From contig JBMNMQ010000004.1 of the NCBI GenBank assembly GCA_050953425.1, positions 14,442 to 78,441 of the forward strand: a stretch of 64,000 bases of DNA. Direction: 5' to 3'. Both the position numbers and the translations under genes were made by a program. The stretch is from RUG100 sp050953425 (GTDB taxonomy: Bacteria; Bacillota; Clostridia; Peptostreptococcales; Anaerovoracaceae). Below the pieces are notes generated by a model. That model saw only the letters and a list, made by a program, of their open reading frames with translations. It was not told where the DNA came from and searched no databases. Below, piece after piece: positions 52,001 through 58,804 of the stretch (within the stretch, counting starts at the first letter, position 1; each line of letters begins with the position of its first letter).

Positions 52001-54802
52001 TTTATTGGAAAGTCCGGCAACAGAGCGCATGTTGTCTTCGATGGCATTACCATTGATGGAAACCGCGGCGAAAGTTCGTCCGATGTGGGCAGCACTCCGA
52101 TTTCAGGTCAGTTCACAGATATTGAATTTAAGAGAGGCACGATCCGCAATATCCGCGCCACGAATATGTCCTGGGGCGGTGTAATCAGTCTAAATAATTC
52201 GCGGTTTACCATGACTGGCGGAACAATTGAAAATTGCTACAGCATGGACACCAATACCTTTATTTCCGGTAACGGCAACTCATTCGGCAGCTGTCGGGCG
52301 TCGTTCCTGGGAGGAACCATTAAGAATACCTATGTCAGCAGTGCGCTGACGGCTATGCCGACTACCTTTAACGGCACCAAGCTTGATAACGTTACTGATG
52401 TCGACGGCGGAAGAGTAAACTTGTCGACATGGGGCAGCAATATGACGCTCGGAGGCGATCTGAGCAGTTTGAGCTTCCATCCGAAGGGATTCAATGCGGC
52501 CTCCTCAAGACCGGCAATCACACTTAACGCGCCTATAACCGGTGATTTGGAGTTTGTTTTTACAAACTCGGCAAACATGAAAAATAATACCGTCCTCGGC
52601 GGCGGCACCAGCGGTGAAGGCGGCTATACGGTCACGCAGGAAGACGCTGACAAACTCGTTATTCCGGATGACCAGAAGATGTACGTCAAGGCCGATACCG
52701 AGAAAAATCAACTGATTCTGAAGAAATACAACGTTGCCACATGGGATGTCAACGGCGAGCTGACGAAAACGAAAGTTGCCGAAGACGAACATCCGGTCTT
52801 TGACGGGAGCACTGGCAGACTGCCTGATGCCGATGACGACAACTACTATGTCTTCAAGGGCTGGAGCGACGGCACCGACACCTATGAGGCCGGCACGGAA
52901 CTGCCGCAGATCACGCAGGATCAGACCTTCACGGCGCAGTATGAAACCTACCCGCGCAAGGCACTGAATGACAACCCTGATGTGACGGTGACGGTGGATC
53001 CGATTCCCGATCAGGTTTGGGACGGCAATGAACAGACACCGCATCCGGTCGTCAAGTACGGCGACGTCACACTGACCGAAGGTCTGGACTATACGGTTGC
53101 CTATCAGAACAATGAAGAACCGGGCGTCGCGACAGCTGTGATCACCGGCCGTGACCAGTACAAGGGCACGCTGACAGTCAACTTTACCATCACGGAAAAG
53201 GACAAGGCGACATTTACGATTGATGAGATCAAAGATGTCACCTGGAACGGCGAAGCACAGACGCCCGACGTCACGGTTCGCAGCGGCGATCAGATTCTGA
53301 AAAAGGGAAGCGATTATACGCTCACCTACCAGAACAACGAGGACGCCGGCACGGCGAAAGTGATCGTCACCGGCAACGGCACGAGCTGCAAGGGCGTGGC
53401 TGTTGCGAAATTCAACATCCAGCCGTGCGACATATCGAATACGACGATCATGGCAGCTGCTCGCATGAATAGCGCCGATTATCTGGTCTACGACGGAAGC
53501 AGCCTGCTGAAAAAAGACAAGGATTACACGATCGAATCCAGTGAAATCTCCGACGATCAGACCAGTGCGACAGTGACTATCAAAGGACAGAACAACTACA
53601 CCGGAACGCGTACGGAGACCATCTCCCTGCAGACGTCCGAGACCATCCGCAGCGAAGCGGAAGCTGCCATTGCGGCGGCGCAGGAGCTCAATGCGGCGGA
53701 CTACACCTCCGCCAGCTGGGATGCGCTGCAGGATGCACTGCAGAATATGTGGGAAAAACTGGACGATACCGACGCCACAGCGGCAGAGATTCTGACGGCA
53801 AAGAACGCGCTCACAGACGCGCAGAACGCCCTGCAGAAGAGAGCGGATACAGAGGCCCGCACAAAGGCCGCTGAAGAACTCGATACCGCGGCAGCACAGA
53901 AACCGGAGGCGGATACTTCTGCCGCCGACTGGCAGACACTGCAGGATGCCATAGCCAAGGCACGCAGCGTGGTCGAAGATGTCGATTCCACGGAAGCCGA
54001 TATCGCCGCGGCGCTGCAGTCCGTCAAGGACGCGCAGAATGCTATCTCCGGCAAGCACAGTGCCTCGCTGAACAATGCGACGGTTACGGTGGCGCCTGCT
54101 GTCTACAACGGCAGTGAGCAGACCGCGAACGTGACGGTGAAGGATGCCGCCGGCAATACGGTGGCCGCTGATCAGTACACCATCTTCTACGGCGGCAATC
54201 ATACCGACGCCGGAAACTGCCCGATCGTGATCTTTGCACGGTCCGACGGCAGTTATACCGGCAGCATCGACGCAGTGCTGACCATTGCCAAAGCGGATCT
54301 TTCCGACGCCAAGGTCAGTTCAATTGCTCCGCAGGTGTATACCGGCAAGGCCATAAAGCCGGGCCTGACAGTGAAAGCTGATGGCAGAACACTGAAAAAG
54401 GACGTCGATTACACCGTCCGCTTCAGCAGCAATGTCAAGGAGGGAACGGCCAAAGCTGTTCTTACCGGCATCGGCAATTACCAGGGCACAGCGACGGCAA
54501 CATTCCGGATCGTCAAACGTCCGGCTGCGCCGAAGAAAGTGAAAGCGGTGCGCAGCGGTTCGAAGAAAACCAGGGTGACTTGGAAACGCGTTTCCGGAGC
54601 CAGCGGTTACATGATCTACCGCGCCAAGAACAGCGGAAAATACAAGGCGGTCAAGACCGTCAAATCCGGCAAAACGGTAAAATATACCAGCGGCAGTTTG
54701 AGCAAAGGCAAATACCGTTATCGGATCAAATCATACAAGACTGTCAGCGGACATAGGATATACAGTGGATATTCCTCAATGGACAGCGTGACAGTACGCT
54801 GA
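49070..54802 (+). CDS. Giant secreted surface protein with three beta-helix modules, Ig-like/MBG, FIVAR and fibronectin-type domains
   Basis: About 1,910 residues with a signal peptide (LLIFIMAVALIFTMTPLAGT, then AALADDG). Three large tandem modules (nt about 49180-50330, 50540-51560, 51780-52740) each open with W-x-x-L-(Y/C)-x-x-(F/Y)-G and an IP-x-(N/E/G)-T strand. They run through parallel beta-helix-like repeats and close with a YT(M/L/V)(Q/T)Q-x-D segment. Then come an InlB-type repeat (FKGWSDGTDTYEAGTELP), MBG-like repeats (LKKGSDYTLTYQNNEDAGTA), two FIVAR-like helical repeats (SWDALQDALQNMWEKL), more MBG, and a basic fibronectin-like end (SGASGYMIYRAKNSGKYK). Two ribosome sites exist: one for a TTG at 49037, one (AAAGGAG) for the chosen ATG. 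No sortase motif. Confidence 0.9.
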   Translation: MKNIKRLLIFIMAVALIFTMTPLAGTAALADDGDDGETIVEVQNWSDLCNKYGEVTDEEEGELTITIPSGTVIIPRSSVFDSGLSVMNYRKTTSSGASLNCKKFILTGGGTIRPQIPCDTGLLHMNYSNNKDITLTLRDITLDGTLDDSVCNTAINIDDSTSGNTVNIESGCTIKNFVQNSSLRGAAVNISSRYSSGTKNKLNIRGGLITQNTYNIAAIHTYGGTDVDISGGTFSNNTATSSTGAVCLVESNYDNARMPGVKVCNAVFHENKITKDGTVETGGDFRFDVNEGQIQLDGWSNNTFSHSDSTAEADKYKDVVLAYRFSGQINLSAALTENMYFTGTDTRTNLEGKTLFSGSGSYTMQQSDYDHLHMLEGSLNYKNNSIIYRLNYDAENHLVFISEFPSGWTTVEYTVTGLGGQTLEDAVFDVEDQTDPESESNATGRSFATIGVIPGHAYKVTVKSAGYKNGEDSFTAESTASTRTLTLEADPLNYTIGSWNALYDAFGDTDDESGLITIKIPKNTTVKVNGSIACPNAPVKFAGGTYQRADGFTNDMFVSNWVQPNTFKNVTFNGADVSTGNAVVQRQVYNGKTTPDDALTTFSGCTFANVNTTGSVVALQYPASKFQNCTFQNCTVVKGCLSTEAKFSVTGCTFDGINTPADATNPVSILNVNSEGNARQAQYIYPTSMTVSDNTYTDIGDAAQVCFSNKIARKQDYITYQLTDKFIPEISSTWGVDSIILDGYYSKIRLLDAITADHFKVKVINPSEQYKMIIGSNDYQLTQDDLNKIQYVPKDSDDHYTAHLSTDNNSIVLSEAGAEQCLLNLSIEGLGKEYNADTEHFTLTDSNGNSPTKQSDGVYLVEKGRTYTCKANIDNYAPKEQSVTVTEDGQLLKLKLTQKKDDKGRYHVADWAQLYSAFGSTDENGKITIHIPEGTTVEADGVLQVNSGSEFEFNGSGTLMQQRDLVNQTSTSPTMLSFIGKSGNRAHVVFDGITIDGNRGESSSDVGSTPISGQFTDIEFKRGTIRNIRATNMSWGGVISLNNSRFTMTGGTIENCYSMDTNTFISGNGNSFGSCRASFLGGTIKNTYVSSALTAMPTTFNGTKLDNVTDVDGGRVNLSTWGSNMTLGGDLSSLSFHPKGFNAASSRPAITLNAPITGDLEFVFTNSANMKNNTVLGGGTSGEGGYTVTQEDADKLVIPDDQKMYVKADTEKNQLILKKYNVATWDVNGELTKTKVAEDEHPVFDGSTGRLPDADDDNYYVFKGWSDGTDTYEAGTELPQITQDQTFTAQYETYPRKALNDNPDVTVTVDPIPDQVWDGNEQTPHPVVKYGDVTLTEGLDYTVAYQNNEEPGVATAVITGRDQYKGTLTVNFTITEKDKATFTIDEIKDVTWNGEAQTPDVTVRSGDQILKKGSDYTLTYQNNEDAGTAKVIVTGNGTSCKGVAVAKFNIQPCDISNTTIMAAARMNSADYLVYDGSSLLKKDKDYTIESSEISDDQTSATVTIKGQNNYTGTRTETISLQTSETIRSEAEAAIAAAQELNAADYTSASWDALQDALQNMWEKLDDTDATAAEILTAKNALTDAQNALQKRADTEARTKAAEELDTAAAQKPEADTSAADWQTLQDAIAKARSVVEDVDSTEADIAAALQSVKDAQNAISGKHSASLNNATVTVAPAVYNGSEQTANVTVKDAAGNTVAADQYTIFYGGNHTDAGNCPIVIFARSDGSYTGSIDAVLTIAKADLSDAKVSSIAPQVYTGKAIKPGLTVKADGRTLKKDVDYTVRFSSNVKEGTAKAVLTGIGNYQGTATATFRIVKRPAAPKKVKAVRSGSKKTRVTWKRVSGASGYMIYRAKNSGKYKAVKTVKSGKTVKYTSGSLSKGKYRYRIKSYKTVSGHRIYSGYSSMDSVTVR

Positions 54803-54820
54803 ACAGGGCCTGCGGCAAGT

Positions 54821-54853
54821 AAAAAAGCAGGGCTGAGGCTGCTCAGCCCTGTG
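54821..54853 (-). terminator. Intrinsic terminator for the minus-strand Ig-like gene
   Basis: Read on the minus strand, GCACAGGGCTGAG pairs with CTCAGCCCTGC across a short loop and is followed by TTTTTT (the A-run 54821-54826). It lies about 280 bp beyond the stop of the gene at 55137. On the plus strand the hairpin has no T-run. Confidence 0.7.
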
Positions 54854-54901
54854 CCGCGGAAATGCATAGAAACGCATGCATCCTGAACGGACGCAGTAAA
54901 G

Positions 54902-54956
54902 AACTCCTCCCCGGGCAGGCAGGAAAAAGTATCCTGTTGTATCGGGGAGGAGTTTT
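54902..54956 (+). terminator. Probable intrinsic terminator of the second giant gene
   Basis: The 12-bp perfect arms AACTCCTCCCCG (54902-54913) and CGGGGAGGAGTT (54943-54954) enclose a smaller CAGG/CCTG hairpin and end in TTTT. The rest of the 334-bp gap 54803-55136 holds nothing else that I can identify. Confidence 0.75.
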
Positions 54957-55136
54957 CGTATCTTTAATATGGTTCGTGTATATTGCAGAGACGAGTGTAT
55001 TGCAGAAATGTGCCGCGATGATCCATCGGTCTGCTGCAGTCCGGCATCCTGCGCTTTTGCTCTGTGCGGCGGCGGCCGGCAGCTGGGTCAGGACGACAGA
55101 GAAGACCGGCAGGGATGATACCTCACCAGCTGCTGG

Positions 55137-55820
55137 TTATTGCTGTTGCGCTGTCCGTTTGCGGCGGCGCCGTCGACGGATGAAGAAGTATGCAGCGAGA
55201 ATCAGGATCACCAGAATTCCCGCGGCAGTCAGCATCGCCATTGTATTCATTGACATATGATGAACGGGTATAGAATCTTCCGTTTCCGGCAGCGCCGTAT
55301 CGAATGTCTGCACAGAACTTCCCAGAGCCGTCAGCATGGCCGGTTCTTCTGCGCCGGTGCTGCTGCCAGTTGTGAAAGTGATGCGGCAGGCATTGTCCAG
55401 CTGACTGCCATTTTTGGCCTGTACGGTGCGATCCACGGCGATCCGGTAGGATGTGTCAGCGCGCAGTTTTTTCTGCGGTTTGATCACAACATCGCGTTTA
55501 TAATCTTTCTGCACCTGATCATCCGGAAAGATGAGTGTGATAGGAACGACGTGCTCCTTGCCGTCGGTCAGATGGAAACAGGTTTTGTTATTGTCAAGGA
55601 CAGCAACATTGCAGATGTTCTTATTGAAATGCAGTACAATCTGTACATCCCGCGGGACGTCTTTTTCGCCGTCTTTCGGCTCCGTGCCGATCAGCGCGAA
55701 AGTGATGTTTTTTCCGCCGCCCGATCCGTCTCCGCCGCCGTTGTCGGCCCCGGCAAGGCCGGTGGTCAGCAGCAGTGCAAACAGAATCAGTAATGACAGC
55801 AGTACTCTGGATCTGCGCAT
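55137..55820 (-). CDS. Ig-like (Big_5) membrane-anchored surface protein
   Basis: A 227-residue intact paralogue of the frameshifted gene at 38279. Signal peptide (LLSLLILFALLLTTGLAGA), a Gly/Asp-rich spacer, then one Big_5-type Ig domain. The domain runs GTEPKDGEKDVPRDVQIVLH, FNKNICNVAVLDNNKTCF, YRIAVDRTVQAKNGSQL, ITFTTG. A linker, one membrane helix (MLTAAGILVILILAAYFFI) and an Arg-rich cytoplasmic end complete it. So it is a type I membrane protein with the Ig domain outside. GGAGGAAT precedes the ATG on the minus strand. The two paralogues bracket the MoxR-giant protein locus, which suggests a shared role. Confidence 0.88.
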   Translation of the reverse strand: MRRSRVLLSLLILFALLLTTGLAGADNGGGDGSGGGKNITFALIGTEPKDGEKDVPRDVQIVLHFNKNICNVAVLDNNKTCFHLTDGKEHVVPITLIFPDDQVQKDYKRDVVIKPQKKLRADTSYRIAVDRTVQAKNGSQLDNACRITFTTGSSTGAEEPAMLTALGSSVQTFDTALPETEDSIPVHHMSMNTMAMLTAAGILVILILAAYFFIRRRRRRKRTAQQQ

Positions 55821-55879
55821 ATTATTCCTCCTGCTTTATTCTCCTCATTGTATCACGAAAGAAGACGCAAAGAAAAGGG

Positions 55880-56120
55880 ATAATCCAGGATAATGCGTAC
55901 CCGTGTCTTGGCTGTCAAGACATGCTTCCGTGCATATTCACATAATTTCTGGCGATATCGCATTTCTTCAGTTATAATAGATTTCATAGAGAGAGTCTCC
56001 TTTACTACTTAATGGGTTATATTGGTAAAACCATTGTAGCAGAGTCTCTCTCTATTTGCTTCTATTTCTGTAACATATGTCTTAGCACATTACATAATCC
56101 AGGATAATGCGTACCCGTGT
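55880..56120 (+). repeat. 27-bp direct repeats flanking an AT-rich 187-bp segment
   Basis: The same 27 bp, beginning ATAATCCAGGATAATGCG, occur at 55880-55906 and 56094-56120 without a mismatch. The segment between is clearly AT-richer than its surroundings and carries a small perfect hairpin (TGTCTTG/CAAGACA, 55904-55922), a TATAAT at 55973 and a long palindrome. This looks like a remnant of a mobile element or an integration scar. The 650-bp gap 55821-56470 otherwise holds only the SCIFF promoter. Confidence 0.7.
55986..56055. repeat. 70-bp imperfect palindrome
   Basis: The outer arms ATAGAGAGAGTCTC (55986-55999) and GAGTCTCTCTCTAT (56042-56055) pair at 13 of 14 positions. Inside, CTAC/GTAG and AATGG/CCATT continue the stem, leaving a small loop around GTTATATTGGTAAAA. 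It has no T-run on either side, so it is not a normal terminator; a MITE-like end or structured RNA is possible. Confidence 0.7.
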
Positions 56121-56404
56121 GTAATCCGGACAGTGTGTGCCAGTGCGCACCGGTGAATCAGATCATGCAGAGCTTCACCGCGTTCTTTTTTATGCGACGC
56201 ACTAAGGCTCGTCTGATAACCGTCCTCGTTATCTGCGGCACCGCCAGCGCCGCATTCCAGGCGTGCAACGCGGGATACCGTTCGATTTTCGCATGCATTT
56301 CCGCGCCTTGAACCCGCTGAGTTATGTTCGTTGATTTTCGAACTCGACCCCTGATCATCACCCCCCCGATTTACGCTGATTCCCGTTGATTTTCCGCGCT
56401 TCCC

Positions 56405-56433
56405 TTGACAGCCGCAGGCGCATTTGATACACT
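56405..56433 (+). promoter_or_regulatory. Promoter for the SCIFF gene
   Basis: Consensus TTGACA (56405-56410), 17 bp, TACACT (56428-56433), about 38 bp ahead of the SCIFF start. Confidence 0.65.
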
Positions 56434-56470
56434 CGATGAGGAAAATAACTGCAGCGAGGAGGTGGGCAGA

Positions 56471-56623
56471 GTGAAGAGAATTCGGACACTGGAAACCAGA
56501 GACCTGAGAGCGACGGCTGCGCAGTGCGGATGCGGCGAATGCCAGACATCCTGCCAGTCCGCCAGCAAGACGTCCTGCAGTGTTGCCAATCAGCAGTGCG
56601 AACAGCAGCGGCAGCATCAGTAG
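56471..56623 (+). CDS. scfA: SCIFF ribosomal peptide precursor (six cysteines in forty-five), atypical cysteine pattern
   Basis: A 50-residue peptide starting at GTG 56471, with GAGGAGG 8 bp upstream: leader MKRIRTLETRDLRATAAQ, core CGCGECQTSCQSASKTSC, then SVANQQCE and a QQRQHQ end. SCIFF peptides occur across Clostridia and receive thioether bridges from the radical-SAM maturase encoded next to them. Six cysteines are present (19, 21, 24, 28, 36, 43). The family pattern is CGEC-QTSC-QSAC-KTSC-T; here the QSAC cysteine is Ser32 and the Thr after KTSC is Ser37, while Cys19 is extra. In the characterised SCIFF systems the bridge joins exactly that Cys and Thr, so the chemistry here may differ. 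The maturase follows 216 bp downstream. The function of SCIFF is unknown. Confidence 0.93.
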   Translation: MKRIRTLETRDLRATAAQCGCGECQTSCQSASKTSCSVANQQCEQQRQHQ

Positions 56624-56643
56624 GGAACGCGAACCGGACACAG

Positions 56644-56685
56644 AAATCGCTGTGAGGTGCGAAGGCAGCTTGCGGCGATTTTTTT
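56644..56685 (+). terminator. Terminator or attenuator between SCIFF and its maturase
   Basis: AAATCGC (56644-56650) pairs with GCGATTT (56675-56681) and is followed by a run of seven T in total. It would let the peptide be made in excess over the maturase. Confidence 0.75.
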
Positions 56686-56839
56686 CAGCGCCCGTTTCGG
56701 ACGGAACGGTTCTGCCCGCGGCAGAGCGGGAAAGCAGCCGGCGACAGATCACCGGGATATCCGCACGCCCTGCGAACCGCAGACCGCGGCAGCCGGGCAG
56801 GCAAAAACATCGCGGGTACCGGACAAGACGAGGTACGCT

Positions 56840-58195
56840 ATGATACATCAATACAAACTGAACGGATACAACATCGTCATCGATGTCAACAGCGGCGCGA
56901 TTCACGCCGTTGATGAAGTCGCGTACGACATCATCGGCATGGTCGAAAACACGCCTGAGCCGGAGCTGCGGCGGATCATCCGCGGCCGCTACGGGGTCAG
57001 CGATGAGGAGATCAGCGAAGTGCTGGAGGACATCGAAACGCTGCGGCAGGAGCACAAGCTCTTCTCCGAGGATCCCTTTGCCGAAGCCGCCGATGCCTTC
57101 AAAAACCGCCAGTCGGTGCTCAAGGCGATCTGCCTGCACGTGGCGCACGCCTGCAACATGGACTGCGCCTACTGCTTTGCCGGCAAAGGGCAGTATCACG
57201 GCGATCGCGGCCTGATGTCGTACGAAACCGGCCGGCGCGCCCTCGACTGGCTCGTCGAGCAGTCCGGGGACCGGCATCATCTGGAGGTGGACTTCTTCGG
57301 CGGCGAGCCGCTGCTCAACTGGGACGTGGTCAAGCGCCTGGTCGCTTACGGCCGCAGCCTGGAAAAGGAGCATGACAAAGAGTTCCGCTTTACGCTGACA
57401 ACCAACGGCCTGCTGATCGATGACGACGTGATCGAGTTTTCCCGGCGCGAGATGGGCAATGTTGTGCTCAGTCTCGACGGACGCCCGCAGACCAACGACG
57501 CGATGCGGCGTACGCCGGAGGGCGGCGGCACCTACGATCTCGTGGTGGATAAATTCCGCCGTCTGGCGGCTTCCAGGGAGCAGAAAGATTACTATATGCG
57601 CGGCACCTACACGGCCCGCAGCCTCGACTTTGCCAGTGACATCCTGCACATGGCCGATCTCGGCTTTCGCGAGCTGTCGATGGAGCCGGTGGTGGCCGAT
57701 CCGTCGGCGCCGTACGCACTGCGGCCGGAGCACGCCGAGCAGCTGTGCCGTGAGTACGAGCGGCTGGCCGTGGAGATGATCCGGCGCCGGCGCGAGGGCC
57801 GCGGCTTTCATTTCTATCACTATACGATCGACCTCACCGGCGGTCCCTGCATCGCCAAGCGCATCGCCGGCTGCGGCGTCGGCACCGAGTACATGGCGGT
57901 GACGCCGGAGGGCGACCTTTATCCGTGCCACCAGTTCGTCGGCGAGAGCGATTACCGGCTCGGCGACATCTGGCACGGCGTCACGCGGCCGCAGGTGCTG
58001 GAACCGTTTCGCGCCTGCAATGTCTATTCTCACGAGGAATGCCGCGACTGCTTTGCGCGGCTCTACTGCAGCGGCGGCTGCGCCGCCAACGCGGTGCACA
58101 CGACGGGACGGGTCGACGGTGTCTATGAGCTCGGCTGCGTGCTCCACCGCAAGGCGGATCGAGTGCGCGATCATGATGAAAGTCGCGGAACTTGA
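56840..58195 (+). CDS. scfB: SCIFF maturase, radical SAM/SPASM thioether synthase
   Basis: A 451-residue enzyme, the usual length. Residues 1-85 form a PqqD-like peptide-recognition domain (YNIVIDVNSGAIHAVDEVAY). The radical-SAM domain has the cluster motif CNMDCAYC (Cys105, Cys109, Cys112) in VAHACNMDCAYCFAGKG, then FFGGEPLLNW and LTTNGLLI. The SPASM region for auxiliary iron-sulfur clusters spans GGPCIAKRIAGCGVGTEYMA, LYPCHQF, SHEECRDCFARLYCSGGC and ELGC. The ATG at 56840 is chosen because the recognition domain starts there; the ribosome site (GAGG) is weak. All cluster cysteines expected by eye are present, so the enzyme seems intact even though its substrate peptide is unusual. Confidence 0.95.
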   Translation: MIHQYKLNGYNIVIDVNSGAIHAVDEVAYDIIGMVENTPEPELRRIIRGRYGVSDEEISEVLEDIETLRQEHKLFSEDPFAEAADAFKNRQSVLKAICLHVAHACNMDCAYCFAGKGQYHGDRGLMSYETGRRALDWLVEQSGDRHHLEVDFFGGEPLLNWDVVKRLVAYGRSLEKEHDKEFRFTLTTNGLLIDDDVIEFSRREMGNVVLSLDGRPQTNDAMRRTPEGGGTYDLVVDKFRRLAASREQKDYYMRGTYTARSLDFASDILHMADLGFRELSMEPVVADPSAPYALRPEHAEQLCREYERLAVEMIRRRREGRGFHFYHYTIDLTGGPCIAKRIAGCGVGTEYMAVTPEGDLYPCHQFVGESDYRLGDIWHGVTRPQVLEPFRACNVYSHEECRDCFARLYCSGGCAANAVHTTGRVDGVYELGCVLHRKADRVRDHDESRGT

Positions 58196-58284
58196 GGAAA
58201 ATGCTGTAGAATAATTTTGATGATTGGAGTATACTGATAATACTACTTAGTTTGTGAATACCAGGAGAAATCCAGGAGAGATCA

Positions 58285-58689
58285 ATGAAGAACGTTTTGG
58301 TCTGCGTAACTCAGCAGAAGACCTGCGACCGGCTGATTCGCTACGGCAAGGAACTGGCGGAAGGAGAGGGCGGCGAGTTATTCATCGTGCATATCGCCAG
58401 CTATGACCTGAAATTCCTCGGACAGTCCGAAGACGGCGATGCCCTCGAGTATCTCTATCAGAAGTCGCTGGAGTACGGTGCCAACCTGACCGTGGTGCGT
58501 TCCAACAAGGTACTGGCTACGCTGAGCAGCATGATCGATAAAAACGACATCAGCAAAGTGGTGATGGGAGAATCCCGGGAGAAGGAAAAGAATCGCAACA
58601 AAGCGGCCAGCTTCGAGCAGATGCTTCGCGGCCGGGCACAGCTGATCATTGTGCTGCCGGAAGAGGACGACGAGGACGAACAGCTTTAA
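58285..58689 (+). CDS. Universal stress protein (UspA-like) family protein
   Basis: A 134-residue alpha/beta protein with the Usp pattern: MKNVLVCVTQQKTCDRLIRY at the start, ELFIVHIASYD as the second strand, the KVVMGESREKEKNRNKAASF nucleotide-loop region and a terminal AQLIIVLPEED. The GxxxxG loop is weak, so ATP binding is uncertain. The C-terminus is a run of Asp and Glu. Two AGGAGA sites precede the ATG. It lies 89 bp after the SCIFF maturase with AT-rich DNA between, so it may have its own promoter. Confidence 0.8.
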   Translation: MKNVLVCVTQQKTCDRLIRYGKELAEGEGGELFIVHIASYDLKFLGQSEDGDALEYLYQKSLEYGANLTVVRSNKVLATLSSMIDKNDISKVVMGESREKEKNRNKAASFEQMLRGRAQLIIVLPEEDDEDEQL

Positions 58690-58804
58690 GGCGGGGCGCA
58701 GCGCGGCCCGTACATGCGATCTGCCGCAGAAGCGGCAGCGAAGACAAGGTATACGGTATACAGGATTGACGGCGACGGACAGCGAGGAACCGGCCAGGAG
58801 CATT

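Noticed and set aside
56644..56839. An extended N-terminus for the SCIFF maturase starting near 56657
   Set aside because: It would begin inside the terminator hairpin, and the added residues do not resemble maturases. The ATG at 56840 gives the normal recognition domain and length.
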